DNA of 64,000 bases from Otis tarda. Lineage: Eukaryota > Chordata > Aves > Otidiformes > Otididae. Location of the stretch: NCBI GenBank assembly GCA_026413225.1, contig CM048552.1, positions 190,808,053 through 190,872,052 on the forward strand, given 5' to 3'. Every line of letters begins with the position of its first letter. Within the stretch, counting starts at the first letter, position 1. The notes beneath the pieces are model-generated. The model saw only the letters and a list, made by a program, of their open reading frames with translations, did not search any database and was not told where the DNA came from. Position numbers and translations under genes: made by a program. Positions 38,269-52,655 of the stretch are shown here, piece by piece.

Positions 38269-41200
38269 CTGTCCCCCAAAAAAATACAGGTCTTAATTCA
38301 GTCTGAAGAAACATAACTTTTAGAGACTTTTAATAAACTCCTTGTCTTATTAATCTACTTTTAAGTAAGGAAGTAATGTTATTTATTCTAAAAAAATAAA
38401 ACCATTCCATAGAATGATCATAAAAATTTTGCTAGTATAACAATAAGCTTAAAAAGCTATTGAAAATCAGGCAAAATAAATCCTTACCTCATTTTCATTA
38501 TTCCCAAATTACATTCCAAAGATGAAAATACTTTTACATCATCCTGTAAAGCAAGATCTTTCTAAAATAAAGGTATATTTAAGATGAGCTTGAGTGGAGA
38601 ACAGAAGTTTAATTTTTTAAAAAATATACACACACACACTTCTTGGCTGCCTAGTTGCTATTATAGGCAGAAAATGAAATACAAATTAAAAAATGACAAA
38701 GATAGAAAATGTATACTCCTTCAGGACGTAATGGAGAAAACTAGTGTCTGAGAAGTATTAGGACTCTAATTATAGGTTTTCTGTTTCCTTCCTCGAGTCA
38801 AAGAGAATTTTAAGATTTTAAAAGTAGGGAGGGCAGTGGGGGTATCATTTCAATGAGTTGTGAACAGCTGCCCAGAAAAAAGATGCAGACAGAGCATACA
38901 TTTATACTTTAAGTGATCTGGGTCAGAGCTCAGGGCTAAACTTAGACTCTAAATGCCAATCTATCATGTTTGCTGAAATGGCACTGTGAGTTCAGCTTCT
39001 CTGAAGCAAACCAGCAAAGGCTCAGAGTGGCCATGAACAGTAGTGAGAGCACTGTGATAAATGCTGCTCCTGTTTTGCTGTGCAGTCCTGGTGCAACACA
39101 TCTCTGCAAGAGAGGTAGCAATGAACGGTCTTGTGGTTGGAGTTCAAAGCTTGAGGGACTTCAAGGCTACCAACAAGATTTATCCAAGTTAGCAACAAGT
39201 GGTTAAGGACCCCAATTTAGAGATCAATGGTATTATTCTGCCAATTTTTTATAATGATAACTGATAACTCCCTGTTGCTGGTCAGTTTTAGCAGTTGATA
39301 TATCCCTGTCCTTTGCATTACACAGGTATATATTATTTTCCAGTTTCCTGCAAAGCTCTACAAAGCATCTATGGTTTCTCAACTGCTTAAGCAGCCAGAT
39401 GACAGTGACGTAGAGGTCAAATGCTGGTGAAGGTGAAAAATTCTCTGGAAGCAGGGATTTTTTTTTTTTTAAATTTAATTTGCCTTTAGATAATTTTTAC
39501 CGAGAAAAGAATTAAGGTAAAAATCAGAATTTTAACTGACTCATTTAAGAAAATTTACATTCAAAACAGTATCAAAATGCAGCAGGAATTGCTGTGTTTT
39601 CTGGCACTAGAGTAGCTGGTGAGGTTCAGGATTTAGACTAGGCACTGATTTAGCCTGCTCTTTTAATAATGTGAGTGGGAGGTGGGTTATGGCTTACACC
39701 ATGGGTTCTCACTTGGACTAAATACTAATTGTAAATGTACCCAAACACACTGAGAAGGAAACACAAAAATATAAGGTAAGCGATCTCTCCGAACCAGGGA
39801 ATCACAGCAACCTAGCTGGGAATAGGACTGCTGAAAAAAGCTTGCATACAAAGATAAGGCTTCACATCAATGTGCATGTGTGTGTGTGTATTTATATTAC
39901 TTACGTTATTTATTTTATTTACATATTTATATTAATATATTCATAGGTAACATCTTTTGATTGCTGCTTCCCCTTTTCCTTTCACAGTCAAATTATTTTC
40001 ATTACAGTTTTTGTCTAAAAAAGTAGTTGCTAAGTTATTTAACTAGCTAGGCTATCAGAAGAGAAGGCCAAATAGACTTAGAACTATTAGATTAACACAG
40101 AAGTGAAAACCAGGATATGAATTTCAGAAATCCAATCCAAAACCTACAAAACCAGATTCTTACAAAAGAGGAGAAGGAAGAAAACCTGTTTCCCACCAGA
40201 TACATTCAAAGCACTAAAAGGACTTCAGTAACATACATCTCATTACATCATGACGGTGACATAGACTACGACAGCGATGGCAGATGGAATGTAAACACCG
40301 ACTGCAATCCATGAATAACTGAAAAAAACATCTTTCACACAAGTCCAGCACAGAATATACCTCAAAGAAAAAAAAACGTATTTCAAGAGTATCTGTGGCA
40401 TACTGTAATAACAACTGTAATCAGAAGGTTTGGGGGGACATCTAGTGTTTCTAAAAAATTGTATACTGTTTCTTTTTTATCATAGTGCAGTTTAATGAAA
40501 TTGTACACCTTACTTTAAAATCATTAATAACATAGATAATTTCACAGACTCTACAGTTATAGAAACCAGAACATATCTGGATATTTCATGTATGTATCTC
40601 AAAAACTGACATACATGATCACTGTTTTAACTACCGTAGGCATAGCTTATTTAAAAATGGCAAAATTAGCATTTTAATCTACCATATACTAATATGTTTT
40701 CAATGTGATACTACTTTTTTTTTTTTTACTGTCATTAATGCATACAGCATTTCTAAAATGTTGCTATAAAATTCAAATCTTTAAAAAAGGTTGGAGGGGA
40801 AGGACTTAAAAGTATTTCTTAAGAGAATTTATCAATAAAGCTCATTCAGATGAATTCAGTCACAAAAGTCTTTACCAAATAAGATCACTAAAGAAGTTCA
40901 GTACACATATAGTTCTAATTAAATCAGATACTTGCTGAAATTCCATTCAATCAATACTTTTCCTTTAAACAAGCTAATCCATAGACTAGGAGACAAAAAC
41001 AATTGCATTAAAAAAAAAAAAGAAGCTGCAAGATCTACCAAAAAAAAAAGCAGCCTTCAATCCCCAGCAAACATACCATGGGATCTGCAATACTGTCCTC
41101 TACTAAGAACAGTATCAGGGAAATGACTGATTTTTAAATGCATTTACTTACAAAGAAGAGCTACTACATTCCCGTCAAAACAGTTCAGATCTTTAATCAG

Positions 41201-42331
41201 TGGGAAGACTGAAAAGCTTACACTGCTCAGTATCATTTGGAAAACAAGTTTTCCAAGGTAGGATATTTTTTGCATGACATAAGAGTACCTAAAAGGAAAT
41301 CCATTCAAGATTAACAGAAGTGGCTATACAAATGAAACTGTTCACAGAAGTGATAACATTATTCAGAGCATTCATTCCTCCCATCCATCTGCCTCAGGAT
41401 AATTAGATTTTTAAGATTTTTTTTTTTATCCTTAGAAAAATCAAAATTCTATTACCAGGTATTAAAGGTAATCTGCAAAAGGAAAGAAAAAAAAATGAGT
41501 GTGTCTTCGTATTATTCCATGAAGCAGAAGGACACCAAAAGTTTCCCCCTCCATTTTCTGCAGCCCCAGGGAGACTTTCATTTTCTCAACCCTTGACTGA
41601 AGTTGTGACATCCTTGAAGAGAGCTCTTCTCTCAAGTGCTTTTGCTTAGTTTAGAAAGAAAACAGACCATAGCCAGACATTTCAAAGGAGTTTAAGTAAA
41701 CATCAGTTGCTCTCAGTAAGGATTAATTTCTGAATGGAAACCAGAGTCTCCATGGTCAACAGGCTCCTTCATGATAGACAATCCCATTATTACTATTATA
41801 AATAATTTAACAAAGAAGGTCTTGTCCCCCTTCTAGAGGTCACAATAAATAACTACTGATAAGACATGACTACAGTGAAATTAGGTAGGTTTTTCCTGAA
41901 AAAAACCATCAAAAATCACAGCATAATTTTCACTGACAAATAGTATTTGCCCAAAAGTATTTGCCCTCCACAATTTACGATATATTTATTAAGTAGATAG
42001 TTCTCTTTACTTTCTTTCACACATAAGGAGGGTTTAATTGGTACATATTATATAAGTCTCAATTCTAAACTACACTTATAAAATGGTATTAAGGCTATTT
42101 ATTCACTTATTTAAGGCGGTGCAAGTCCAATGTGCACTATCAAAGATATAAACATACAGCAAGAGAAAACAGTGTCTCTAATAAAGGCCAAGACTTAATC
42201 TTTCCAGGTTTGTATTTTAGAAGTACAAAAACAGTAACAAAAAAGATGATTAAAAAACAAAACACCACTAAAAGTAACAAAACAAAAAACAAAGAAAAAA
42301 TGAGGGTCACAAAAATATTTAAGGACAATAC
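38269..42331 (-). other. NBEA: NBEA intron, 4.1 kb
   Basis: This is an intron with donor GTATT at 42331-42327 and acceptor AG at 38270-38269. No transposon was recognised. Simple sequence includes CA-type dinucleotides at about 38627-38639, TG dinucleotides at about 39876-39889 followed by AT-rich sequence to about 39950, and A-runs near 41010-41050. Confidence 0.85.
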
Positions 42332-42486
42332 CTGTTGTATTAATCATACTTTTTGGTGTAGCTCCTGTTGCAGCAAATATATTAGGTGTACTACCCGGTG
42401 GCAGTCCACTCCCAGCTGTGGCAGCTCCAACTGTGGTAACGGCCAGACTACCTGGAGGGGGTTTCTTTACTGGTACAACCACGCTC
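42332..42486 (-). CDS. NBEA: NBEA internal exon (SVVVPVKKPPPGSLAV...SMINTT)
   Basis: This 155-bp exon has the acceptor TTTTTCCATAG (AG at 42488-42487) and donor GTATT. One base completes Arg, then 51 codons: SVVVPVKKPPPGSLAVTTVG, AATAGSGLPPGSTPNIFAAT, GATPKSMINTT, then G. It is rich in Pro, Gly, Thr and Ala, which suggests an unstructured linker. Compared with the mammalian sequence I remember, the changes are conservative (for example Pro for Thr or Ser in the GSGLP-GST-NIF stretch). The open plus-strand frame at 42132-42515 is only the antisense of this exon and its flanks. Confidence 0.94.
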
Positions 42487-45400
42487 CTATGGAAAAAGAA
42501 ATGGGAGATTACTAAAATTGTGCAACAGAGTTAGCAAGAGTTTTTGCTTATGATGGGATAATGCTGTGTCATAACGCTGTTGCTGAGGAAAAAAATAATA
42601 ATGTCAAGTTTCTTAACCTTTCTGCAATAGGGTAAAACCACGTTAGCAGACCCTAAAACCACACCTTTATCCTTTGTCTGCAGCTTCATGTGATTCTGAG
42701 CAACTTAATTTGTCTTTCAGTGCCCACAAAATGGAAAGACTCCACCACTTCACTAATATATTGTCAACACCGCTATCACTTGTTCTAGATTTGCAAAGAA
42801 GACGTTAACTGTTGGAAACGATGCCAGCATAGTAGCAGTCTATATGCACGCAGTCTTAATGAGTATGTTAATTTGTTGACCTTACTGAAGCTACTTAAGA
42901 TTACAATGTTTTTGCTATTCACCTGAACATTCAAATACAGTAGCTGATTCTTCAGTACCATGCACATACTGGTCTTGCAAATATAGTTGACTATCAGACA
43001 TAATTTTGCACTCAGCCTTCTGGAAAACTTTCATACTCATTTATACCAACAGTAAATGATGTAAATTGAACACCCAAAATGCATCAGAGCAAATATTTCC
43101 TTTTACAATATTGAAATCATGTCCATTTAAAAATAAGATTTAAAAAGCAGTCTCGAGAATTTGAAGTTTTTGAGAAGAGAAACAGGGGTTTCATACAAAA
43201 AAAGCTGACATAATATCAGATATATATAGACAACATTGCATTCAAACAAACGCAATCTCATTGAATCTTAAACCATTCTTTTTTTCAAATCTCAAAACTA
43301 AAAGACTTGCTGTACATGTTAAAAGGGAAGAAAGAGGAAAATATTACAGAGATATTTAATAATATTTTTTCAGCTGGAGAACTGTCATAGTGCAGACAAG
43401 TATATTTACATTTTTCCATTAATATTTCAATTTCTCTATAAAAAACTGCTCCTGAAAAGCCTATTGCAGTAGAAAACCCTCGTGGAAAACAAACTCGAAA
43501 CAAATAATATTTCTAAATGTTAGAAAATATATTTTCATCATCATACACACTTTTGCTGGTTAAGCAGATACACTTTTCTTTAAAATCAACCATTATGATC
43601 AAATAAAGGAGCAAGAAAATGCAATTATATAGGGTGAGATAAGGCCACATTTTGCTCTAAAATTTCCTTTGGTAATTACTTTGTTACACTTCTGTGTAAA
43701 TATGATGGATCAAAAGGTGCAGAAAAATTTTTCACAGCAATGTAGTTTGTTTATATATGTCTAAATCCTGAGTCTCCCTTAGTTTTAAAGACTGGTAATG
43801 CAGATTGTCATTGTGAGAATTATATATGTGTTACTTTTTGTGATCTCCTCTTATATGATAACAGCGTACAAAACGATGCATAAGTATTTTTTTCCACTTT
43901 TTAGAGGGGTAATGGTGCCAGTTGATGTCTCTGCATTCTGAACAACAGTTTTACCACTACCCTGAAGCATGTATTATTAGAAAGATAATTCTAGGCATAT
44001 TTATGGTTTTCTGTTTCCTCCCATTTACATTAGAAGAAGATGAGTTTGCACAATGCAACAGCTATTGATTAAGATACGTGACTCTAAAATAATGGCTTTT
44101 GTCTGTTGTTAATAATCTCTCACAATCCTTGCTGATATGAAATATTCACATAGTAACAGCTACAAGGTGAATGAAGCCAGGTCTACACAGGTAGATTTAT
44201 CCACTCCATAACACCATTAAATTTCCTAATATTAGCTCCTATCCACACAAAAAGATCTCTAGCTCAATTAATACTTCAATCAAATACTTGAGTCCTGGGT
44301 GTTCAGGAATACTGAGTAAGTACTCAAGAGCAGAGTCCCTGTAGTGCCATAGAAGCACAAGAAGAAATTAGGACTTGTGTCTTAAGCAGGAGCATCTCCC
44401 GATTATACTAATTTCATAAGGAATCTACTGTCATTACCTACAGCATCTTTGTAGAGAATTGCAATAGAAAGGCTAAGATTGCTATGAATGAAGCATGAAT
44501 GGGAATATTTGGGTGCAGAGGCACAAGAAGGAAAGAAACAGCAAGGAAAAGGCATCTTAGACTGGTCTATGCTAACAGCACATAGACTAGCAGGCCATCT
44601 AGATCATAGGCATGTGTGTAGCTTTACAAGATAATCAGACCTTGGAGACAAAAACAGTAATGACTCAAAGAGGTGGGGAGGGAGAGAGAGACTGTCAGCA
44701 GCTCCAGAAGGGTAAGAAAACCCCACATCCAAGTGAAAATAGTTGTCAACCTATGAAGAACACAGGAGATGCAGGAAAGATTTGACAGCTGGTGTCCCAT
44801 GCTCCCCATGTCATTGTAGAAGATCCTGGACCTAGCATCTGGACACAAGCATGGTGGGTGCCTGACTGCTGGACAGACTCTTTAGACACACACTCATTCT
44901 AGTGCTTGCAAATGTGAGATGGAGTGTGAGTGAGCGAGATCTGTTTTGTTTAGTTTTTTTAAGTAAAATTATTTTTCCATCCTGTAAGGTCTGGTATTGG
45001 TATCTGCTAAATTGCTGATACAACTGTTGAAAAAGTATTTCCTACTTTCCTGCTATTTTTCCAAAGAAGATGAAGCTAAATTCAAGGTCTTCCTCCCTAT
45101 CTTCAGACAGCTCAGTGGTCTTTCAGAATATCCAAAAGATCACCTAACTTTCCATACCCACATATGTCAACTTCACTCCTCAGATATAATGTACTGGCCT
45201 CCTATAAAGGCAAAGAGTCTTTTCCTAACAGTATTGTTTAATACTGAATATCAGCTCCCCTAGGAAGAAAGGATAATCCTGCCCAGATCCCAGAAACACT
45301 AATGCTCTACATATGGTTGACATTCTTTTGTAGGTCTGAACCACAATATTAAGACAGGTCAGGTGTTAGTAAATTACAAATTACCGAGAAACATAAAGAG

Positions 45401-48400
45401 AAACCTCCCTGCCATAAGGACAGGCAAAATCAGTACGACAGTATCATCCCAGACTGAAAGAAAATGCAGCTTTCTGACATGTCATACATGGTGACCTTGT
45501 CAAAATGTCTCATTCCTATTGATAAAACAAAATACAATGAGTGAATACGGAATAACATCCAGATGAAGGAGACTGAAAAACGACATGAACAAGACAATAG
45601 AGTAGTCAAAAATGTACAAAACAATCAGAGGAATATCAGAACAAGAAAGGTGAAAGAGGATGACTGATTACTCTCAAGTAAAAAACCACCTTCTTTTAAC
45701 CAATCAAACCACTCTTTTAATGAAGGAAGATAAATCTACAGAATAGAAGAAAAGGTTATATATACTTCCGTAATTTCCTTTAGGCCCTATTTTATATAGA
45801 CTTCTTAAGTGTTCCAAATTGGTCCCTATTTTTCTGAATCACATCATCATGGTTCCAAATGATCCCCAATGACTTAGTCAACAAAAGCTTAGTAGCAACT
45901 GGTTGTAGCAACCAACTTTATTTCTCGGCTCATTGGATGGTTTATAATTCTAAAAAGAATTGTGACTACTAATCACTATTCTGTTGCTCTGAGTGTCCTT
46001 TTAAAATAGTAAATATAAGCCTGAAGTCATTGTAATTCATATAATGTTTAAGACAAGTGTTGGTGGTTCAGCCTGCACACCACTTGTGCATTGCTGGTTC
46101 ATTCAATAATCCCACCAAATGGCTACAGGATTCTTCTAGGTTTTAGTAGTTTGCATGAAATAGAAAATAATACCATTCATATATTGAACTGCAAAAAAAG
46201 AAAATGGAAAATTTAAAAAATACTTTCTAAAATTAACATTCCTTAAAAATATAGCTACCCAGTGCTGGAGACAGACAAACCAGGTTATGCAGCACTATAT
46301 TTTTTCTTTCTTTCTCTGTAATCTAAAGGCCTTCCAACGTAATCACTCCGGTCAATCAAGAGGTCAGAGACAAGCCTCCGATACTGGATGTCTTGTGCTA
46401 CCTATCTGAGCAGCGGCAATTCAATTAGAATCACTTTACACTCTTCTGGGATATGGGAAACCTCTTAACGGTGAGTTAATATTCTTGCTACTCCATTCCT
46501 TCCCCACAGAAGCAGAAAGCATGAGGATTTTCAAGAAGTGCTCTTCAAAAAGGAGTATAGTTCAGGCAATTTTTTTTTACAGAAGTACTCTGTCAAATAG
46601 CTACTTCCACCTGACATTTCAGAATCACAGTAGAAAATGTGGACAATTTGTCTGCTATGTTATGTTACCTTGTTCTTACAGTTAGATTAATTTAATTTCT
46701 GAAAATAAAATTTAGCTTTTATTCTCCGAAAATTATTCACATTCTCCATACCTATGTACATGTCCAGTCCTTCATTAAATATGTACATTGCTGATTACTC
46801 ACTGTTTTTTTCTGATTTTAGCCCCAGATTGTGATTTGAGCCGGTCATAACTGATGGTTAGTATGTACTAATAACATATTTTGAATCCTAGTTTAGATAA
46901 CCTTGTATTAGAGTGACTGCATTAAGATAAGATTTGTCTGAAATCAAGTAGGAGAGACATAACTCAGAGTCAATAATTACAGAGAAGAAAAACTGTATTA
47001 AAAAAGCATGAGGTATACTGAAGAGATACAGAAGGCTCACAGAAGTATAAAATCTTTGAGACCTATGCAAATGAAATCTTTGTGCTGAATGTCCAGTTAT
47101 TATGGATTCTTTCAATCACTTGATACCACACATTCATCAAAACATCCAAATCTTAAAGTACATAAAATGATCCTAATCTACTAAGTAAAAATTGCTTAGA
47201 AGAAATCAAATAATCTTAGGTGTGCTCTCATATTAAACAGGAGAGTGAGTAGTTACCCCCAATGAAATTCCCAGTCACTAGTATCTCCTTTGCATTAAGG
47301 ATAAAGTAGCTGAGGCATCTAAAATAATCTAAAATATTGACAAGAAACAAAGAAAAACCGAAAGATTAAAAAGCTAACTATCAAGAAAGATGAATGGTCT
47401 TGTCTGAACAGAGAAATTGAAAATACTGGAAATTTAATGAGTTTGAAGAATCTGAATAGAATATAAGTGAAAATGTCATATATTAAATTCCAGAAACATA
47501 ATCGAATAAAGAAAAAATCAAAAAGAAACAAACAGTATAAGGTAAAGACCAAGGATGGGTGAACAATCTAATTCTCTATCTATGATATAAAAACATCCAA
47601 AAAAGCAAGAGCTAAAAAGCAGCAGTCCTGTAAAAGTCAATACAGCTCTAACAGTGATTTTACAGAGGCCTATTAGGGTAAAAAATCTAATGACCAAGAG
47701 GAATATAATCTCCTGATTTAGCTATTTTATTTAAATGACTGTGTAGACCAGTGCATATCAATGATTTCCCAAAGGCGGGTGGTAATACAATAGATAAATA
47801 TTGAACCTCTCTATTTGAGCCTTCAGTGCATCTTCTCTCACAGTTCTCACCTTTTTTTCCATTCTGTCAATCAGTTTAAAAAAAAAGAAAATAAGTTTAT
47901 TCTAGTAAAACACATAAACCAGACACTCTGTGTAGTCCTTCTAAATATAGCCTATGTACATAAAACATAGATTTTTTTTAAATCTAAACATACTTTTTGA
48001 AGACCTTCTTTCTCTGGACTAACTGGCATGACATGTAGCAGCCCTGACTGGATTTCACAATGTGTCCACCTTTTATAGCATATAAATACCCATAAAAATG
48101 GCCCCAAGGACCTTCTATGTGGGGAGTTAAAAAAAAAACTAACCAAACCACAAAACCCAAGAATAACATTCTTCAAAATATGCTTTTAAAGACTTCATTG
48201 AGCATTTAAACTATGCAAACCCACAAAAATTCCAATTTACGAAGCGATAATGGATTAAAAGAGAACAAGGTATTTAATAGCAGCAAAAATAACTGATCTT
48301 CTCATTTCCATAAACTCAAGATTTTCTGCTTATGCAAGCATACTTCCTATGGAAATAATTCTGCTAAATACACAACATATATGTAAGTTACTTCACTTTG

Positions 48401-48879
48401 AAAAAATAATAAATGAGACACAAAACCAAGAGCACTCTCAATTTCAATAAAATTATCCTTCTAAAAACTCTCTACTAGGAAAAAAGTAGAGTGGAACAAA
48501 CATAAGCTTCAGAATGCAGTACTGGGTAGAATCACAAATAAATTAACACAAGATACAGGTCTAGGTTGCGTCTAGTGGGAAGAATGCAAATTGACAAAAA
48601 CCCAGAAACAAGTAATCCCCAAACCCTAAATATCAATAACAGGGACTGTTTTTTTTTTTTTCAGACAAAAGAGGAGAAGGCAAAAAGAAATTATTGGTGA
48701 GTTATGCTCCATTAGTTGCAAATTTAGGTGAAATAACCCTTTGTGTTTGCTTCTAAAAATGTCATCCCAGATGCCATTTTCAAGGAATTCAGTCTGACAT
48801 TAAAAGACATGTCATAACTTTGAGGATCCAGGCTCCAGTGTCCCAGAAATCTGTTTATATAGCTCATAATGTAATTACA

Positions 48880-49395
48880 GCTACCTTAAGACAGATGAGG
48901 CAGAAGGCAGTGATATATTGAAAACTAATTGAAAAATGCAGTTGTCCAGAAGCACTTGTGGGGAAGAGGTCTCTGAAAAGCTGCTCAAAGCTTCAGAGTT
49001 TGAAGTGAAATTTTTGATGTTGTCACTCTCAATCTATTGAAGAGCTGACAGACAATCAAACCCGTCTGGCTGGCTGGCAGCTCATTTTGCTGGCAGGTGG
49101 CAAACAATTAGACACACCAATTTGTGCCTCCTGATGACATTAAAGCATGAAACTAAGTTGTATGCAGGGCCTAGTGATTTGTGTGAAAGCATTTCAAAAA
49201 TAATACTCTTTGCCGTGGCAACTCATTTCAGACTGCCACCTCCCATTATGGCTTTGAGCGGCGAAGACGACAGACTTGAGTTACGTGCGGTGCAAGGCCG
49301 CTTCTGTTCAATCCGTCATCAGCGCCCCTTGAGACCTCAATCCCCTCCTTTCATCAATATCACCTCATCATTTACATTCAATAGTACTTGAACTG
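48880..49395. promoter_or_regulatory. Candidate conserved non-coding element with RFX-like site
   Basis: About 500 bp of complex, non-repetitive sequence, with more CpG than the surrounding intron around 49255-49325 (GAGCGGCGAAGACGACAG, TTACGTGCGGTG). It contains TTTGCCGTGGCAAC at 49209-49222, which is close to the palindromic RFX/X-box consensus GTTGCCATGGCAAC. It also has a CAGGTG E-box at about 49094-49099 and an AACAATTAG word (SOX plus homeodomain cores) at about 49103-49111. A short open frame at 49122-49391 shows no family resemblance. Regulatory function is inferred from composition only. Confidence 0.3.
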
Positions 49396-50544
49396 CTGCA
49401 TACATTAACTACACACAAGCCCTATTTGATAATACATGTTGAACACATTTTCTGCTTTTAGATTTCATTTATAACTGCACAAATTCTAAGGAAGAATATA
49501 CTGTAGCCTACTACACAATGACTCTTACGAACGTATTAGCAATTTACAACTAAACAAACATGCAGAGCAAAACACATCATATTAAATTATAAAAGAGAAT
49601 TCTTAACTTAAATTTTATTTACAGGAGTTTGCTTTACATGGCATTTACCTGCATATAAAATCAGTGATCATAGTTAAAGAAATATCTTTAAAAAAACAAA
49701 GATACTGTTATTTTTCTACTAATTACTTATTATCTCAACTCTTCTTTTACAAGGCGCTCAGCCATCCAAATGCAAAAATAAAAATTAAAACGTCTAGCCT
49801 AACAAGGACTAAGAATATCTTCTGATTAAAGTGAAAAATACATTTCTCTAAGCTTGATTTGCTTATAAATATAGAATCACTGTGTACATTTTATAAAAAC
49901 TGAAACAAATAAAACCTGACAAAACAATACACTCCATTGCCCACAACCCTCCCTAGAGAGAATAAACACAACCAATAGCCACGTTGCTCAGTGAAGTACC
50001 AAAAGCTGCATAAACTACAGAAACAGAAGATCCTACAGAAATATGGTCCACAGGCATAGTGTTGCCTGTTTAAAAATACACAGTATATATTATTTAATTG
50101 TTCCTTTATATCAGTAAACACAATAATATTTACACGAGCAAGCATAGAAAAACAATAACACTCTGATTTTTTTCAGTTTTTCAATGACAATTGGGATACT
50201 ATAGGCAACAGAAAATATTCATGAACCATCACAAGCTAAAATCCATGTTGCTTTCTCTATATTTTAATTAATTCTAATGTTATTTCAATGTAGCATGCAA
50301 AGTTTTCCCCTCCTAACCTTTATTTCACACACCATGAAAAGTTACAGGGTCAGGATCTCAATCTGCTCCTCCTTTGTAATACAAAAAAAAGCAACACCAC
50401 CACTCATCTTTTGCTTCCAAAGATTGCCACAGTGGTCAAGTAAGTACATTGAAAATAAGAGTAAAGTGCACACAGAAGTATTTGCCTGAAGAGTGGCCAT
50501 CATTCAGTAATGCAGCCATAAGGTGCAACTAGCCAGCTGAGGTC

Positions 50545-50587
50545 CTGTGGGCTAAAAATATTATTATTTTTAGCGACATGCCCACAG
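50545..50587. promoter_or_regulatory. Inverted repeat with paired MEF2-type sites
   Basis: GCTAAAAATA at 50551-50560 is mirrored by TATTTTTAGC at 50565-50574, each containing a perfect MEF2-type core (CTAAAAATA). The pair is flanked by the outer inverted repeat CTGTGGG (50545-50551) and CCCACAG (50581-50587). The surrounding 100 bp is non-repetitive. It could be a dimeric MEF2 element or a transcribed hairpin; neither is proven. Confidence 0.35.
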
Positions 50588-52655
50588 TTCAGTAACACTC
50601 ATTTAGTTGTAGGTAAGAATTAACACTTCCTGATCTACTGGGACTTGCCTGAACCTGCCAATTTTGTATTAAAAACCATGACCTACCTCGCTCACCAAAA
50701 TCAGATAGCAGGATGATCTATTTAAGAGAACAAAATATCCCCCCAAAAATAGATACAAATGAGTCTTCTTTTGCCTAAACTTTGACCAGTACCACTTTTT
50801 TTTTTTTTTCTGAAGAAGTAAACAATGCCAAGTACTGACATGGTGCAACATTAGAGTTTTTAATACTTTATTATAAAGCTATAATTTTGGAATCCAGAAT
50901 AAAAATCATCTCTTCAATTATCTTTATGTTAAGTTCCCTCTAACGATGACAAAGACATCTCATGAGGTGATATACTCCATTTTAATTTACGTGTCTAGCA
51001 TTTCATGAATTAATAATAACTCTCTGAATGAAGTCTTTTTCTTAATTGACCAAGGTAGAAATTTAGCTGAATAAGTTCCACTTAAGTAAACTTCTGGTGG
51101 TTACAGTTAGGTGCTATTAATCCTACATGCAGTACAAATTTCTGTACTGATTAATGTACACAAGTGAATTCTGGGATATGATGGTTCCTTACAGGGGATA
51201 AGGAAAAATTCCTAACTGTATAGGAAAAAAAAATATTTTTTTAGTTCACATTTAAATCACTCTAAAATCAAAACATGTAGATTGATTAAAAAAAAAAAGT
51301 CCTCTTAATTAAATACTTGTAAATGAGCTTTCTCTGAAATGGCCTTCAGACCTAAATTATTAGAAAGGGCTATTCATTGCTTCTACAGCAGATTTCACTT
51401 CTATCTTGATCCCATCTTCTTCATTATAATAGATGCTATCTGATTGTTTATTGAATTATTTCAGAAAAGCAGCCTCAGTATTAATATATCAGTGCAGACA
51501 AAAACGTATCAGCTTTTATATGGAATTAATAATGAAATAGCACTTCTTCACTTTTATTCTAAAATTTATACATATATTCTTGCCCTTTACTGCATATATT
51601 AGGCTGAAAACATCGATTGCATATTGTTTTTCTTAAGACTTTAATGAAGAGGTTTCTTATATTTGCGCAAGTTTTCTATTTTTTTCCTCAGAAGTCAAAA
51701 CATAACTGTTTTCGTGTTTTATTTTTTGTTTCTTCCAGAATTTTAATTCTTGTACCTGCATGATGAACTAATATATTTCTACAACTTTGCTTAAAGTTTT
51801 GAGACATTACCATATCTTTGAGTTGTCTGGATTCCTCTTTTTTAAATTTATAACATTTTAATGAAGAAATTATAGGGATCTTGTCATACTGGAAAATGTA
51901 ATCACATCAACAGGCATAAGAGTGAGCCCTTTGCACAGGTTAAGACTAAGCCCACAATGGAACAGGTTATCCTTCTTCTGGAAAGATGCTGTCGATTGCA
52001 CATCTTATCAGAACATCTATGTTCAGGATAACTGAGATGAACTGGACATTTAAAGAAAAGTATGTTCATGAGAAGCTTAGAAACTACAGCCTAAAGAGAG
52101 AAATAAAGGACTTGCTGTGGAAACGTTCAGCAGTTTATTTTTAAAACCTAAATTTTGAAAGTACTTGCTTCTTAAAGACCTAAAAGGAAACTAGTTTCCA
52201 CCACGACCATGCAAACAATTTGCCACGGTCAAAGCATTTCAGTAACAGAAAACAGTGCAATGATGGATCCAATTGAGATTTAAACCTTCGAAAGAATATT
52301 CAACTTAATTTCTACACAGTCAGTCTGTTCTATGTCAGCAGATATTACCCCTCCTCTTCCCTAAAACGCTGTTTTAAAGGAAAAAAAGATTTTATCGCAA
52401 AAATATTTCTTTACAACAGGCTTATGTTCCAAGTACCTCATAGAGTTTTATTCACTGCTGACAGAGAAAAACAAGGTGAATTACTTTAGTCTATACAATA
52501 CGGTCGGTTTTGGTAACTCAGAAAAGGAGAAGTAATGCAGCTAGTTTTTAATATAGTCTAATACAAACCAGTAGAAGTATAAGCATGTTTTAAAAAAAAA
52601 AATCCTTCAAACTTCTGAATTACATCAATATAAAATAACGAATCCAGTCATATAC

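Larger units (their letters stand above)
42487..52655 (-). other. NBEA: NBEA intron, 10.2 kb
   Basis: This is an intron with donor GTATA at 52655-52651 and acceptor AG at 42488-42487. No CR1 or LTR was recognised in it. It is AT-rich unique DNA that includes two motif-dense stretches, 48880-49395 and 50500-50600, described separately. T- or A-runs occur near 48648-48661 and 50796-50810. Confidence 0.85.

Noticed and set aside
42132..42515. A 127-codon plus-strand open frame
   Set aside because: It is antisense to the NBEA exon at 42332-42486 and its A-rich flank.
44165..44260. CAGGTCTACACAGG and CCTATCCACACAAAA as possible ends of a small archosaur MITE
   Set aside because: The terminal repeats are short and imperfect and no target duplication could be found.
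46045..46095. Imperfect inverted repeat ACAAGTG...CACTTGT
   Set aside because: Short, bulged and without supporting context; expected by chance in 64 kb.
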